Source of the DNA: Chaunax sp. Z400
Lineage: Eukaryota > Chordata > Actinopteri > Lophiiformes > Chaunacidae
Length of the DNA stretch: 64,000 bases
NCBI GenBank assembly: GCA_037577475.1
Contig: CM075184.1
Coordinates: 16,928,594 to 16,992,593, forward strand
Direction: 5' to 3'
In this document: positions 13,001-26,600 of the stretch, one piece after another
Numbering within the stretch: the first letter of the stretch is position 1
Layout of the letters: each line of letters starts with the position of its first letter
Translations under genes and position numbers: made by a program
Notes under the pieces: generated by a model
What the model was told of the DNA's origin: nothing
Database searches by the model: none
Seen by the model: the letters and a program-made list of their open reading frames with translations, nothing else

Positions 13001-16000
13001 GCGAAGCTCGAACATCCAGCTGTAGGAACCATTAGGAAAAAAAAACACATTGTTGAGGGGAATTTAATTTGTCCTGAGGACTGGGTGCCCCTCGTAAGAA
13101 ACATCTGCTTTGTTGTGTGTGTGAGAGAGAGAACGATATGCAGGAGATAATTTTTTTCAAAGACATAATATTAGTAATTTTCAGTAACGGTGTATGCGTC
13201 TGTGTATTTATGTGTATGGAGGAGCCAGAGATGGAGAATAAACGTGGCTGACATGTGGATTAGCTCCTGCTGTAAATCTGCCTCAGTCACAGATGGCAGG
13301 CCCTTGATCGCTTGGCTGTGACGGCTTGGCTCTCATCGCAGGAGGAAATCCCTGTCTGTGAGTCTAGGAGGCTGGGAAGGAGAAGGCTGGGGCTGGCTGG
13401 GCAGCCACAAGTCATTGTCTCCTGTCTGTGTAGACATAGAAGCCTGGCTAGGGGAGGAGTTATCTTACTTTGACTCTGCAGTTGTTTCATCCACCACAGC
13501 ATGAGAGCTTTTAAGTGTAACTTAAGTCTCCAGTTAAGACCAGCAGTACTTTTACTGACCAGTTTGAGAGACTGGGCAGGGAGGCAGTGTGCATTACTGA
13601 ATGGAACTGAGATGAAAGGTTGCATACAAATTACTGCATAATAGTTGTATCCAAAATGAGGTCCATTCCTTGTTTCGCTAAAAGGGGTGCGCTTTCAGGG
13701 TCACACACCTAAGGTCTGTACTGACAACAGAGGCACCCCCTGCCAACCCCTCCCTCTCTGCTAATGCATAATTCTTGAGACGCTCTAAAGTAAAGGCTAG
13801 GGAAAAAAAGTACTTATAAAGCAAGTATAGAAAAGTCACTCATAGTATATACAACTGTATATACTGTATCTTGCTCTCACATTAAGATTCAATGATGGCC
13901 AAAATGACTATATCAAATATCTAATATGAATTTTATGTATCTATGTCCTCATCTTTTTGTCTCTTCCTTGCTTCTAACCAGATTCTTGCAGCATATTAAC
14001 AGAGCTGTGCTATCATGCTCTAGCATCTCCAGTAGCTAAGCTAAAGCTGTTAAAGCCAGGTAAAATCAGAGGTGAGTCAGGCCACGCTCTGATGAGAGCC
14101 ATAGTCTGAGCTTTTGTTCCCTGTGGGCAGGAGGAAAACAGATGATAGCCATTTCTGGAATGTCCTTGATTCATGCTTGTTAAAATGCAGAGTAAACCTT
14201 TCCAGAAACAGGATATTGTTGCCCCCTAACCACCAGACCTTTTCTACACGCCACATTTTGGCCAATCTTAAAGTAAGTTGTACTGTACAGACAGACGCTA
14301 CTTTTAATAAAGGCTGTTATTGCCCTGCTGATGCAGAGTGGATATGAGGATGAGGACTGTGCAGGCCTGGATGAGTAGGGCCCCAGAGGGCCCACAGCTC
14401 AGTCAGGCCTCCGTCAGTCGCCTGCCATCTAATCCCATTCCGAAGGGCATCCAGGCTGCATAGGAAATTGTTCTGTCCACAGAACGTGCCAGGAAATTCA
14501 TAAATGCATTACTTTTCATTTTTCATTTCATTTCATTGAAAGTATTACAAATGACTAGACATGTATTATGGCTTTATAGATTTTGTTTAATTTGTGCACC
14601 AGTATTCATACGACCCTGCAGCTCTAACACAAGCAAGTCTTTTCTTTCCCTTTGCCCCCTGCTTTATGGACTAGCTTGGTGTGAATTCCTCTCCTGGCTC
14701 CTCTTATAATAGCAAATTGACCAGAAACCCAGCACCCTATTCTGGGATAGGCTGTGAATCAAAATGTCTGGTGTCCAGATTTTTACTACCTCTCCTGACT
14801 GAAGGCTCGTTCTATAAATACTTGCTAGCTTTGCCTCCAGCCTGGAAAGGTGGGTATAGTCTGGGTCCTGGTGTGCCAGCCTGTCCAATAGATCTGGCAC
14901 AGCAAAACAGAGGCAGCATAAATTCCAAATATGAGTGTTCATATACATTAAGAAAGAGACAATAAAAATAGTGATAAATTCAATGAGGCCATGTTGAGTC
15001 ATGCTAAAACAACAAAAGCAATTTTCTTTCAAAATTAGGACATTAACCTTTTAAGTGCATGTATTTGGGGAGATTTGCTCATGCTGTATATGCTCTGTAT
15101 GTTTTACACCCTCTTAGTGAATTCACTTTCAGTCATGTCATGGAGGTGTAAATATACTGCTGATTTTGTTTTGCAAACTCGCATAAGCATAAATGGGCAC
15201 ACTCTTAAGTGTCCACGTTGTGAATCAGAATGTTGGCGCGGGAGGTTTTCTGTCGTCTAGCCCATTTTCAGAGGAGACTGACAGCACATTATAATATTGG
15301 TTTCTCTCTCTCTCTTGTCATTACCAGACACTCTCCTTGAAAGCTGATCCAAAAGATAGACAGTCCATCAGGAGACAGTCATCTCATTTGTACTTTTACT
15401 AAATGTGTTAATGAGTTCTATTTTGAGACCTTGAGGCTTAGCTGCTGGATATTGGAGTAGAGGTGACGATCGGTGGTGCGAGGTGTTGGATTTGGTGGAG
15501 TTGGAGGGAGGCAATTCAGTAGCCCTGTTGCCCCTCATGTCACTCCCATGGAATGACCACAGTCTCCACACAGGGGCTGTCAGTAAGAGCTGAGGGTGGG
15601 AAGTCTGTGGTTACAGACAGATACAGACCATGGAGGAGAGAAGAGATTAGGTGACAAAGACATAATACTTGTGATGGGTTTCATTATAGCAGCAGTCATG
15701 CCACTGCCAGTTAGGTACATGAGATGAAGGAGAAACAAGAAATTTCAAGACAGAAGAGCATGAGGTGGAATACTCTGTAAGGACTGATTTATTCAAAATG
15801 ATTTTGACAGAGCATGAGCCTAAAGTGTAGTTTATGTCGAAAACACACTTCATGTGCAGTCAGAGATATGTGTGAAATGCATGTGACTGACTTAGAAAAC
15901 ATTAATAAAGGTTTTATCAACCGTGGATAAAGCCTTTACCATCTTGAGTCCACTGAATATGATTAAAAACAGCCACTTGTGTTTGCTCTTCATTATCAAA

Positions 16001-19000
16001 CCCACTTTGCTTGATCGTCTTTGTCAAAGAATGCATAACCAGCACATTTTCTACAATGCACACATTCGTAACATATGTTTACACTACAATACAGATACAT
16101 CTTTCTCCTTTGGGCTCTCTATATATTGGTAATAGGTATAATATTTTATTTTTTTATAAGTTTTCTACATGCTCCGTATTTGAACTTCCCCCTCGGGCAT
16201 ACATTATCATTTTACATCTAGCATGGTCTCATCTATGATATTGATTGTAGTGCAAGTGTGTTCCAAGTAGTCTTGGAACTAGAACCAATAAATTGTTAAG
16301 CACTTGGATTGCTTTGTTTGTTACTATGCTTTAGTACTGGTTCAATGGTGCCGCTCGTAGTCAGAATTAGGCAGCTCAATTTGACCATAGGCAGCATCAG
16401 AAAAGAAGCAGGGGTAAAGTTTTGAAACTATCGAGCCAAGGCAAGGAAAGTTTTAGTTAGTCATTTTTAATAAGGCTGTTTGTGCCCCCCAGAGAGAGCT
16501 GGTGGATCAAAGGGCATGATCTGTGCTGTGGTTGAGTTCACCCCGGGTCCAGCAGAGAAGATCGGCATCACTGACAGCAAAACAAAACCAGAGAGTGAAG
16601 GATGCCCTATCCAGCAGCATGTTGCCCTCACGCTCCAAAAGCCCCATTGCAATATAGGCAGATGAAACAAAGACTGGCTGAAAGCACAGATGTTTTGATC
16701 TGTTATCCACTCTCTGATAGGAATGTGTGTATGCTGCTTAATGTGCCAAATCATGTTATGTTGCTTTCATTTGATGTCTTAACAGACATGTACAGGATAC
16801 ACACAAAAAACATGCATGTGTCCATGTTTTGAGTGCATTAGCAAAAAGAGTTCCCTCCGCTGACCCCTCCGGTACATCAACTAAAAGCGGCCAGGCAGAT
16901 GGCAGAAATGATAGAAGTGCAGAAATAATTCAATAGCGAACCTTCCTAACCTTTACCTGTGGGCATGAGCACCAGTCACTGATTCACACTGTGCTTGACA
17001 GTACACTACACACCACCTGAGGAGGATGAGAGGAGGGTGAATGAAGAGGAATGGATGAGTTTGGTGAAAAACACCAAAGGATTGTATGAGTGGGAGGGAG
17101 ACTTTACTGTACTGTATGTTGGTGATGGTTTACACTGATGGATACTGCAAATTCATCTGGATTTTGTCTAGTTTCAACAAATATTGTCCCCATTGCCCCT
17201 TAGTAGCTGGGTACCCAGCTCACACTATTTCAAGTGTGATGTTGTTAGTGTGAGCCACAGCAGGCTGCCATTGATTATAAATCACCTTCAGGTCTGTGAC
17301 TGCGTACTTCTGAGAATTATCCTGTAAACCTGACACTCATAAAGACAGCGGTTATATCGGAATAAGTGTTGTGAAAAGCACTGTGGTTGCTGTACTGCTG
17401 TACAGTGTCTCTTGTTGTGAGGTGGCTACTGAGCGACCGGCAGTGATACTGCTATTTGTTAAAAATAACATCTAGATTTTAAGGAAGTCCATGGTTAGCC
17501 AGATGAGATCACCTGCCCAGTGACAAGCTGAGACAAATAAGTATTTAATTTGAGACAATCTTGGATATGGATTTTTGCAGATTTATGTTGTCCCTCCCGG
17601 TCCAATTGATGTGTCTATAGTGAGAATAGTGATGGATGGTATTTAAGCACATGGGGAATGAATGAGGAGCCAAGCATTTACACTGTAAATGTCCACTGGA
17701 GAGAAGGATATATGAGTTGAACTAATTGCCAAAATATAGATATTTTTGTCAGCATTATCTGTGGTTTGAGACCATAAACGGTCTCTTTCAAATTACCAAC
17801 AGGATAATTTTATTTACCAGTAATATTGTTTAATTACTTACCTGTGTTTGGCTAGACATGGATTTCCTGACAGAAATGGGTAGTTAAGAAACAAAGCTTT
17901 GCACGTGTGAAACAAAGCAAAGTACCAGAGTCCTTTCGTATCATCAAGTTGTTTTGTACATATTGCCTTCAAAGTTGTTGCTGCATATTTGGTCTTTTTA
18001 TGATGATGATGGTCCTGTTTATATTCACAAAAATATTATAACTTTTCGTGTGCTATATTTTCACATAAATGTTCTTTTGTGGACCGCGTAATATTATTTT
18101 AAAGTTTTCTTTTCACATGAAATCAAGTTTTCAAGTATATTGTATGTAGGAATATGAAAGAGACTATATTAAAGCATAAAACATAACATTTCCTGTTATG
18201 TCTAGGTGGTGCTCACATTTCACATATTCACTTATCCAACGTGTGAAGTTTGAGGCAGATTGGACTGTAGAGTTAAAAAAAACAACCTCCCTATTTCATT
18301 GTGAAACATAAAAACTAGCTCATTTGTGCTAACCCTCTTTTGCCAGAAACTTATTGTAAGATGCTTTTCTCAAGTGGATCTTGTTTGCTTTAATTTGAAG
18401 TGAACAATGTCTTTTTGTTGGAGGAAACACGCCAGCCTTTGGTTACATGTGGAAACAAAATCTGCCTGGAAATCTGAGAAAATGAAAATTATTACCTTTA
18501 GAAGTGTCTGATGACAGAGAGGTTCTCTGGAAATGAGTTCGTCTCATGCATATGGTGAATATTTCAAGTGCTTGAGAAAGCTGAGAAGGGGCGCACATTT
18601 GTGTGTGAAGTGTAGAATGGAGAACACAGTGGATCTGTTTTAATCCATGTCACAAGTCGTTGTCAGTCTAACAGACAGGCTAGCACTCTGAGGTTTACTC
18701 TATTTAAGGTGGCACAGGGGCCAGCCAGAATTGGGGAAAATGGGCTGTTTTTGTCATGTTAAACTGGGCAAAAGAATCTAATTGGGTGGGGGAGAGCAAA
18801 TGGCAATGCCTTCTTTGTTTAAGGGCCCTCTGCAGTCACTTCGTAGGCATTGTGCATTGACCACAATAGCATTAGTTTGTGCTGTTGTTCTGGATTCTTC
18901 TTTTCTTGGCTCTCTACAGTCAACTCCTGTCCGTTCCACTCTGTCTCCATGCTTCACCTCCACGCTCCACCAGTGTTCAGTAAGGGACTCACAAACATGC

Positions 19001-19783
19001 CCCCCATCATGATTGCCTGAACCTTGCTCTTTTCCTGTCCTGTGTTATCCCACCATCACCATCACCATCCTCAATCCTTCCTGTCCTGCTTCCTTATCCA
19101 CAAAATTAAACAGATAAAGATGGAGAAGGAGAGGAGCCATTTTTCTGCTTTGTCTGTAGTCCAATTTCTAAGAAGAGAATCTTAAATTCTTTTTATGAGT
19201 TTCAAAGGATCCAGTCATTTATTAACAAAACTGACGCGCCACAAGTTCACAGACAGGTGAGCAATGAATGATTTGCAGTCATGAAAATAATTTCTAGCAT
19301 TGTAAAATGATAATGGAACAATTGTGTTTGAACTTATATTTACGTCACTATATGCTAATACAAAACAGCTGCAAATGTGACCGACTGTGATTATTGAATA
19401 GACTTGACAGTGGGTTACACATTGAAAATTGCCTTCCATAGGAAACCAATGTACCCAGTGCTCATAATGATTGTATGGGATCATCTTTAAATTAATGTTT
19501 GAGACATACTACAGAGAAGAGTTCTCACCTTTCATGGTGTCTTCTCATACTAAAGCAATTCGGTGACCCAGCCTGCTACTTAAAGTAGATTATAATATAC
19601 AAGAGCCCTTAATATGATGCGGAAAGTGTCCATTAAGTATTTCTAAATTCATGTGTGTTGAATAATATGCTATAATCAACAACAAGTAACAGAGGAAGAA
19701 ATATAGCGTCTCTGTAGTAGGACCCAGGTTTTATCACCTCCATCAAATCCATATGCAAATTGTGTAACTACTTTCCTCAGCAA

Positions 19784-20873
19784 AGTACTGTCAAAAAGTA
19801 TTCAACCCACTCCTGGTTTCTTCTGTTTTTGTGTATCTCATACTGATCTGTGTTAGTGTTGTTCCACCTGACCTGACATTTTCATTCAACATTTTCTGGT
19901 GGAGAGCAGAATTACTTTTTATCTCCATTATGGCAAGTCATCTAGGCCCTGAAGTAGTAAAGGATCCCCACAACATTACACTACTACCCCCATGCTTGAC
20001 CGTAGGCATGGTGTTCTTTTTTTGAGGACTGCTGCTTGGTTTATGACAGATGTAACGGGACCCCTGTATTCGAAACAGTTCAACTTGCGACTCATCAGTC
20101 CATAGAATATTCTCCCAAAAGCTCTGAGGGTCATCAAGGTGTGTTGTGGCAAAGTTCAGATGAACCTTAATGTTCTCTACTGTTAATGTACTGTCAATGT
20201 TAGCAGAGGCTTTCGCCTCACCACTCTTCATGGGTGCCATTCTAGCTTAGTGTCTTTTGAATAGTGGATCCATGAGTACTGACCTTTATTAATGTGAGAG
20301 AGGCCTGCAGGTCTTTGGATGTTTGCTTTGGATCTTTTGTGATTTCCTGAATCAGTCTTTGCCGTGCTCTTTGAGGAATTTTGGAAGGTCAGTCACATCT
20401 CGGAAGGTTCACTATCATTCTAAATCTTGTCCAGTGGCATATAATGTTTTTCACTGTGGACTCTGGAATCTCTTTTGATTTTGACATAGTGTGCTAAAGA
20501 TGAGACCTATAGCCAACTTCATGAAATTGAAAGTAAAAAAAGATTTCTATTTGACTGATGATTTGATTGAACAGTGCTGGTGGTTTTCAGGCCTGAGTGT
20601 CTTAGTCCAGCTCCAGTTTTTAATACAGTTTAGTAGTTTTTGGGATTTTCTTTCTAAGGGAGCAAATACCTTTTCACACTGGTGATTTAGGTATTGGGCA
20701 ACCTGTTTGCTTTATTCAATAATATTATCATTTAACATTTGCATTATGTGTTAACTCAGGTTGCCTTTGTTTTATGTTAAATTTGTTTGAAGATCCAACA
20801 CAGTTTAGTTTGAGATACACACAAAAATAGAAGAAATCAGGTGCGGGTCCAATGCTTTTTCACAGCACTATAC
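19784..20873 (-). mobile_element. Decayed Tc1/mariner-type transposon with long inverted ends
   Basis: The left end (from about 19784) and the right end (to about 20873) are inverted copies of each other over roughly 75 bases with scattered mismatches. Both contain a block reading AAAAAG(T/C)ATT and then TTTCTTCT(G/A)TTTTTGTG. This end type is familiar from abundant fish Tc1-like elements, and the outermost CAGTGCTGTG motif is partly decayed here. Between the ends the minus strand encodes transposase pieces. At about 1.1 kb the element is shorter than an intact Tc1-like copy, and it has stops and missing segments, so it is inactive. It lies antisense to zfhx3 within the large intron. An exact TA target duplication cannot be assigned because the ends are degraded. 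Confidence 0.9.
19938..20490 (-). pseudogene. Tc1-like transposase remnant
   Basis: Read on the minus strand, 20490 to about 20280 encodes the N-terminal helix-turn-helix part (SKSKEIPESTVKNII and then an Arg-rich segment). It contains an in-frame stop after the PRCD motif. From 20240 to 19938 an open frame of 100 codons encodes part of the catalytic domain, including the WTDES motif that carries the second acidic residue of the DDE/D triad and the HGGSSVMLWG motif. The segment between the two is shortened and frame-shifted. Full Tc1 transposases are about 340 residues, so this is a broken copy with no function expected. Confidence 0.9.
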
Positions 20874-23338
20874 TGTATATTCAGTGCCTTTCTAATGGCC
20901 CTGTGGCTTGTGAAGGTGTAATCATGCATGATAAAAAAAACAGGCCCAAGGCTCTAACCTAGGAGCAATCTTGTGTGCATTAAAGTGTCCTTTTTTTGTT
21001 CCAAAGGTCATTCATAACTTGGTTGCATTGTTGATGTACAGTGAGAGATATTGATTGATAAATGCATTAAGTGCTCACAATCCATTAGGTTCTGTGAAAG
21101 AGACTGGAGAGAAGACTTGCTCTTTCTCTCACTGTGTATTTTCACATCTCCCTGTTGTTAAAAGGACATCATAATTTGCTGGCAAAGTTTAAAGGACAAA
21201 AGCTTGAATTTCTGCCAAGAAATGCATTCAAAAGAACATTGGTCCTCATGAGTGTCAGTTCATTTACTCTGAAAAGCTTGACAAGGAATCCCTCCAACAT
21301 TAGCCTTCTGTTCATCCTGACCCCAAAGAATATGTTGTTTTGTAGTTGTCACCTATTGTAAAACAAGCAACATCACATGAAAAACATTTCATTTCAGGTA
21401 TTTAGTCGCTTTACAGTAATAGACTAATACAATGATGACATGTTGGTGTATTGTTTTAAACCTTAACACCATTTTCAGACTATTTTTTGAGCACATTATG
21501 CTTGTTTTCCGAACTTTGTTTATGTTCTCTGGATGGTTTCCATAACCAATGAGAACACAAGCTATAAGGTTACTGCCTTACTACTTAGTGACAAGGAATA
21601 GGAGACCTTTATTGCCTGGGCCCTAAGCAGGGATGCCTGTAAAAGGGGCCTGAGAATCAGTCATTACCTTCAAAACATGGGCTGCATTAGAGATTCATAA
21701 CAGTGTGCCATCTCTGCACCTTTCATCTCCACCATGGCTAGCTCCATTAGGATCTTTTATCTTTGTGCTGATGACTGCTCTTGATAATGGGGCTGCCGAG
21801 AAATCCCAAAAAGTAAAGCCTCAACTTTGACACTCTTGGCCCTCCCTTTCTTCAAGAGAGTTGTACATAAGAGTAGAAGACATGTACAGTACGCTCTTAT
21901 TTGTACTCCTCAAACCATATTTTATAGATTTCTTTGTAGTAGACTTCTTTCGCAAGAGGTTGATAGTCATTACTGAAGTTTGGTTAGTGGTTTGTGATCT
22001 CACCACACCATAGCTGTTGCTATCCCTTTCACATCCATCACCCCTGACACTGTAGTCAGTCCATGGCATTGGTGCAACCAAAAGGAAAAGGAGAATCTAA
22101 TATTTTATATTTCCGTTTTTTTTTTAATGCATGTCAATGCATTTTTTAATGCATGCCAAATCAGGGTGTCTCTGCTACCCACATGACTGGTTAACTTGGG
22201 TAAGATGAAGGTTTAGTAAAATACTGGCATTCGTCCTGCTGATGCCCCCATGAAAATGTATTAACGCTAACCCATGAAAAAACCTCATTGAAAACTTTGC
22301 TTTTGGGCAGACAACCACAACTGCATAATGGTATCGTAATTCATGCAAGCCAATGTTTTTCAAATGTTACAGTAATTATGAAAAATATTCTTACTTTTCC
22401 CCTACATACCCGCAGCAGAGCAAATCTCATTTCCAAGGCAAAGCGGAGCAGGAACACACTGAATAATCATTGTGTTTAATGCTCTGGTCATAATCCCAGG
22501 TTTTATGATGGTTTTCTAATGATTTTCTAATGATGTTAAATATTAGTAGAGAGTACAGCCATAATTTGAACACAGCAGTCGTTTTTTCAAAGGTCTATCA
22601 GCACTCGCGATTGCAACTACAATGAATATTGCACTGGGAATGAGATTTAAGAGCCATCCCTTTTGGTGTTTTATTTTGCCGTCTTCCCATCTGCCATAAA
22701 TCCTCATTGCTCTGCTCTTGAAGCCTCCGCCCTTGCCTGCCTTCCCCAGGTGGCAATACAATTAGGTGCAGGGGCCATTTCATTCAGTGTCACTGTCTGT
22801 CCACTGCAGTCATTCGTAAAAAACGCTGGCGCTTTCCCAGTGGAGAATACGGTAGACTCTTGGGAAATATAAAAAAAAAAAAAAACAAGGAAAAAAGAGG
22901 GGAAAAAAGCAGGGAGGGAGGGATGAGTACAAAGACAGGAAAAAATCTCCAGAATTGCTGTCAGAGGAGATACAAGCTTGGCCTCTGATGAGTGACAATA
23001 TTGAGCAAAATATGTATTGGAGACAAAGCCTTTGTCTCCTTCCTGTGCCTTTTCAATGAATTACACCTCTCCACCCCCTACCCCCAGCTTTTTAATTAAA
23101 TGGCTGCAGCTCCATCTCTCTATCCGTAGCTCCCCATTACAGGGGCTAGATAAGGGATAGCTATCTGTAGCATGTTAAGAAAGGCTGCTGGGCAGCCAAG
23201 CCTCATGAAATTTGTCACAAGATCTCATTTTCCTCATTGCCAGACGTGATGCTTATAATTGATGTGGAGGCAGCAGTAATTTATTGGCCATCCGCAATTA
23301 TCATCCCCTTCTAGCAGGGGGATGTGACTGCAATTTAT

Positions 23339-23358
23339 AAGTGTGTGTGTGTGTGTGT
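23339..23358. repeat. (GT)n microsatellite
   Basis: About ten GT units followed by GT-rich sequence to about 23370. Confidence 0.92.
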
Positions 23359-23601
23359 TGTTGGTGTGTCTGGGGTTGAGGGGTGTGACATTGTATCATA
23401 AAATGTAACGCAAAAACATGTTTGTCCTCATTGCATGGTAAGTGTATACGTGCCACTCAACAATGCAAATTAATGACAGGCCCTGTATCGTAAACGATAT
23501 GGGCCTGTAATGCGGCCATGTTCACTGGAGGTGTCAATGCCGTCAGTGCGCCAGCTGGACTTTCACACACAGCCGGGGGGTGGAAGGGCAACCAGAAGCC
23601 T

Positions 23602-23633
23602 GGGAGGTGGAGGGGGGGGTCAGAGAGGGCGGG
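23602..23633 (+). other. G-quadruplex-type motif
   Basis: On the transcribed-sense strand there are four G runs: GGG, an eight-G run, GGG and GGG, separated by loops of 7, 7 and 1 bases. This fits the usual G3+N1-7 rule. The surrounding 23574-23652 is also G-rich. It would be present in the pre-mRNA. Folding is inferred from the pattern only. Confidence 0.6.
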
Positions 23634-26600
23634 CCTGAGGGGCAGAGGGGGCTGGTGCCAGAACCCTTTGTCCACAACTCTTCCTTATGTCTTTAGGGTT
23701 TGTTTTCAAATAGTAAAAACAATAACAATGGGGGTAGGCTGTGAAAAAAAACCCTGAAAACCTAGACTGTCAGACCTAAAGCAGTCAGTCAGTGTATTTT
23801 AATCCAAAAAATATTTCTCCTCCTAACTTTTCTCTGGTGATATTCAGAAAAGGAAATTCATATTGTGTCCAGGAGGCATTTGCCATTGAAGTAATAGTGA
23901 GTAATAAAGAGTATGGAGTACATTCATTTTTCTGTTTTTGTTCATACCATTACAGAGTCAAACATGATGAATTTTCACACTGCTGATATGATCCACAAAG
24001 GCAGTGCATTAATAAAATCTGCATTCATTAACCTCAAACATCATTAATGGTATCAAGGCAGCACAAAAATGCAGCAATTCATAGCTCCTTTGTGCGGTGG
24101 GTAATGTGAACTCACCAGGCTGAGAACAGTGCGCTACACTCACTGTTTGTCATGCTTTTTTTTTTTCCAAGCCCTTATAATTTTGTACTTTTATTTTCTA
24201 TAGATAATTCAGATCTCATTTTCTGCTCACAGACAACGTACCCATTTTAGCTCCACACACACATGCATACACAACTACAAACAAAGTGAGTTCTGTCTCG
24301 AGTCCCATGCTCTGTGCCATGCTCTCACAGTGTTTTGCACTCTTTATATGCTCTGCTCTGTGGAAGAACAGCAGGTCTAGTGGCACTGGGGTATAAACTC
24401 CATGGTCAGACTGGATTGCTGTCATGTCATAGCAAGGAAGATGAGGGCTGTCATCATCAGCAACTCTGAGCATGCTCCCTTTGTCTAGGGAAATGGAACC
24501 TGTTTGTTTTGTCTACCTGCATGCCTGTTGTGTGCAGTTGCCAAATTAGACTTTCAAATCAAGAAGCCAGTGGGAGTCCAAGACTCTAGTTTTCTCCTTC
24601 CCTTTAATAATCATCCCTGTTTACTCTTCAGGGAGTCATCTTTATATTTTTTTTCTTAAATGCGCCCTCTAAGCAGGGAGAGGGTCTTTAATAAAGCAAG
24701 CAGGCAGAGCGCCGTTCCAACATGTGAATTGCACAGGAGAGAATTGAGAGATGGAAGCAATAGAGGAAGACCGAAGGAGGGGGAGTGGGGGTTGCTGCCG
24801 CTGCACCCTTCATGCTATTATCTTTATGGCATAGCAAAACATGCTTCAGGCAATCAGCATGAAATTGTTAATTGCTCAGCCCACTTGTACACTGCTCAGG
24901 GGACAGGGGCCTTCAGGAGGTCCTGCATCCAATGAGTAAGGGGTGTCCCAATGATTGCCTGCATGACTGGTCTCTCACACGTCCCTGTTCAGCAAACATG
25001 TTGTCTCCTCACACTCTCAGTGACCTGCACACAGTATTGCAGTGGGATTCACCAGAGGTGTGTTCCATATAGAAATACATTTAGCTGCAATAAAATGTGC
25101 GCTTGTAAAACAAATTTACTTCACAGGGGAGTGAGCAGACTGTAGACTTGGCTTAGACTGTCACAGATGATGTTTGATGAAAGGTAAGACACGCATTTAG
25201 GCTTTAATATGTGAACCAAGGGTCCTGTGTGAGCAGTCCTGATCGGTTTGTCTATCTGAAAATGGATTTCTTTCCAAAGATTACATGTAAACACAATATA
25301 CAGACAAACAAAATCCCTTAAGCCTGTTTATACATCTGTATTGCTATGGTAGTATTTTCCAATGCATTCAGATGTTGGTGTTTATATGCCGGCTTATGTT
25401 AGGTGTCTGTTTTCTCTGACATGTTGATGTGTGATGGTCAGGAAGCTTTAGATGTAATGAATATAGTGTGAGATACATCAGAAGCGAGTGAGCCCAAAAC
25501 CTATCCAAAAACCAGACATTTTTATGATAGACTCACAAGCCCACCTCTTAGTGCTGAGGATGTTCATCACAGAGGGCAGTATTGCCTCCAACATGATTCT
25601 TCACAAGCACAAACACACCTCCCATCCTTGTCCTTATTTTCTCTTCCTCTCCTAAGAAGTGTCCCCGGGTTGCTCAGAGGAGTATATGTAAGACATCTTT
25701 TCAAAATGAACACCACCCCTCCCGTTACATGCTCAGTCTGAACATAATGCCCACGACTCCCGGCTTTCAGTTTTGCTGTTGTTGGATGAGAGGTAGAAAG
25801 AGCACGGTTACACGGGACGTCATATTAATGGGGCCTGTCATGCGCGTTGATCGTCTTAGGCGTGGAGGAGGATGAGCACTCAAAAGGTGTTGTCTTCAAA
25901 TAGGATTTCTGCAAGTGAGACATCCTCGTTGGGCGATATCCCCCTCAGAGCAGCCACTTTCTTATAGAATGATCTGTTATTAAGCAAATGAAGTGCTGCG
26001 GGCCCAACGGTAAATCCCTTCACTTTGTCATGGTGTGCTCTAAGTTATCACACCCAGTTCCCTCATTTATTCCTGATTTCTACCCAGCTCACCATGTAAG
26101 ACCAGAACACACCAGCCTTGTATGTGAAGTCAGTCACCTCTTTTGAAGACACGAGACACAAGGAAAATTCCAAGTTGTAATCAGTGAGTCCTTAAAAGGC
26201 ACAGTGATCTTATAATAAATTTCTTTTAAAACAAGGAGTAGAATAAAGTTTAAGGTACAATTTGTGATCCAAATGTGAATTTACTAAATACAGTACAACA
26301 TTTCCGTATCAGATTCTCCTATTACTTTAAAATTGTCTTTTAATAAAATGACTTTGAATGCAAAACAGCTAAATCTACAGTACATCTGTATGAAATCATA
26401 TGCATTTATGTATTATTTATATGCATTTCATTCTCCCATTAATGTATGGCTTGATTGTTGAAATTCCTGTGTTAAATTCCAGACCCAGTAATTCCTTGGA
26501 CTCCTCTTAGCACTGGCCAATCAGAGCAATGCTTCTCTTTGGCCCCCTAATATCAGCTCAATCAGTCTACTGTGCAACAAAGTCAACTTAAGGTACAATT

